64,000 nt of DNA from Pseudomicrostroma phylloplanum (taxonomy: Eukaryota > Basidiomycota > Exobasidiomycetes > Microstromatales). The DNA lies in contig BCHS01000015.1 in NCBI GenBank assembly GCA_039545275.1, positions 316,764 through 380,763 of the forward strand. The letters are read 5' to 3'. This document shows, piece by piece, positions 63,987 through 64,000 of this stretch; position 1 is the stretch's first letter, and each line of letters starts with the position of its first letter. Below the pieces are notes generated by a model. It was not told where the DNA came from. It worked only from the letters and a program-made list of their open reading frames with translations, and made no database searches. The position numbers and the translations under genes were made by a program.

Positions 63987-64000
63987 CTTTAGCTCTGGGA

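Overview
The window is nuclear DNA of a basidiomycete fungus, gene-dense (about one gene per 2.7 kb) and GC-rich. Introns are mostly 75-155 nt with GTGAGT or GTAAGT donors. Protein evidence for Basidiomycota includes a DUF6534-type membrane protein, a COP9 signalosome subunit, a HIT protein with a membrane anchor, and a Bre2/Ash2 homologue. A position in Ustilaginomycotina (smut-like yeasts) is my inference from intron style and codon use; it is not proven here.

Layout. 1-8.6 kb: a PPP1R37-like leucine-rich-repeat protein cut by the window edge, a spartin/senescence-domain protein, cytochrome-type D-lactate dehydrogenase and a membrane-anchored HIT protein. 9-18.2 kb: cobalamin-independent methionine synthase, a YAP-like bZIP factor and a divergently transcribed aldo-keto reductase. 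18.6-21 kb: a decayed gene of unknown family. 21.9-33 kb: DBP3 RNA helicase, an F-box protein, an unrecognised membrane protein and the COMPASS subunit BRE2/ASH2. 33.9-43.8 kb: CHO2 phospholipid methyltransferase, CDC43 prenyltransferase beta subunit, a PXA-domain protein and glucose-6-phosphate dehydrogenase. 44.9-57.2 kb: vacuolar aspartic protease, the tiny TFIIH subunit TFB5, an amino-acid transporter, CBP3, a DUF6534 membrane protein and CSN4. 57.6-64 kb: a 2123-residue Uds1-domain coiled-coil protein.

Most genes are ordinary housekeeping genes placed next to each other without an obvious shared pathway. I see no biosynthetic cluster, CRISPR array, intact transposon, rRNA or tRNA. NADPH and redox functions recur (glucose-6-phosphate dehydrogenase, aldo-keto reductase, bZIP factor, D-lactate dehydrogenase), but only the bZIP and aldo-keto reductase are adjacent.

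The most informative observations come from rebuilding gene models by splice sites. The aldo-keto reductase start codon appears to be split by an intron and is followed by a 16-nt micro-exon. Methionine synthase begins with a 5-nt coding exon. Glucose-6-phosphate dehydrogenase has a GC-AG intron. TFB5 is a 65-residue gene in three small exons. The 18.6-21 kb interval carries a disrupted coding sequence with a surviving intron. I did not find a convincing new multi-gene system.
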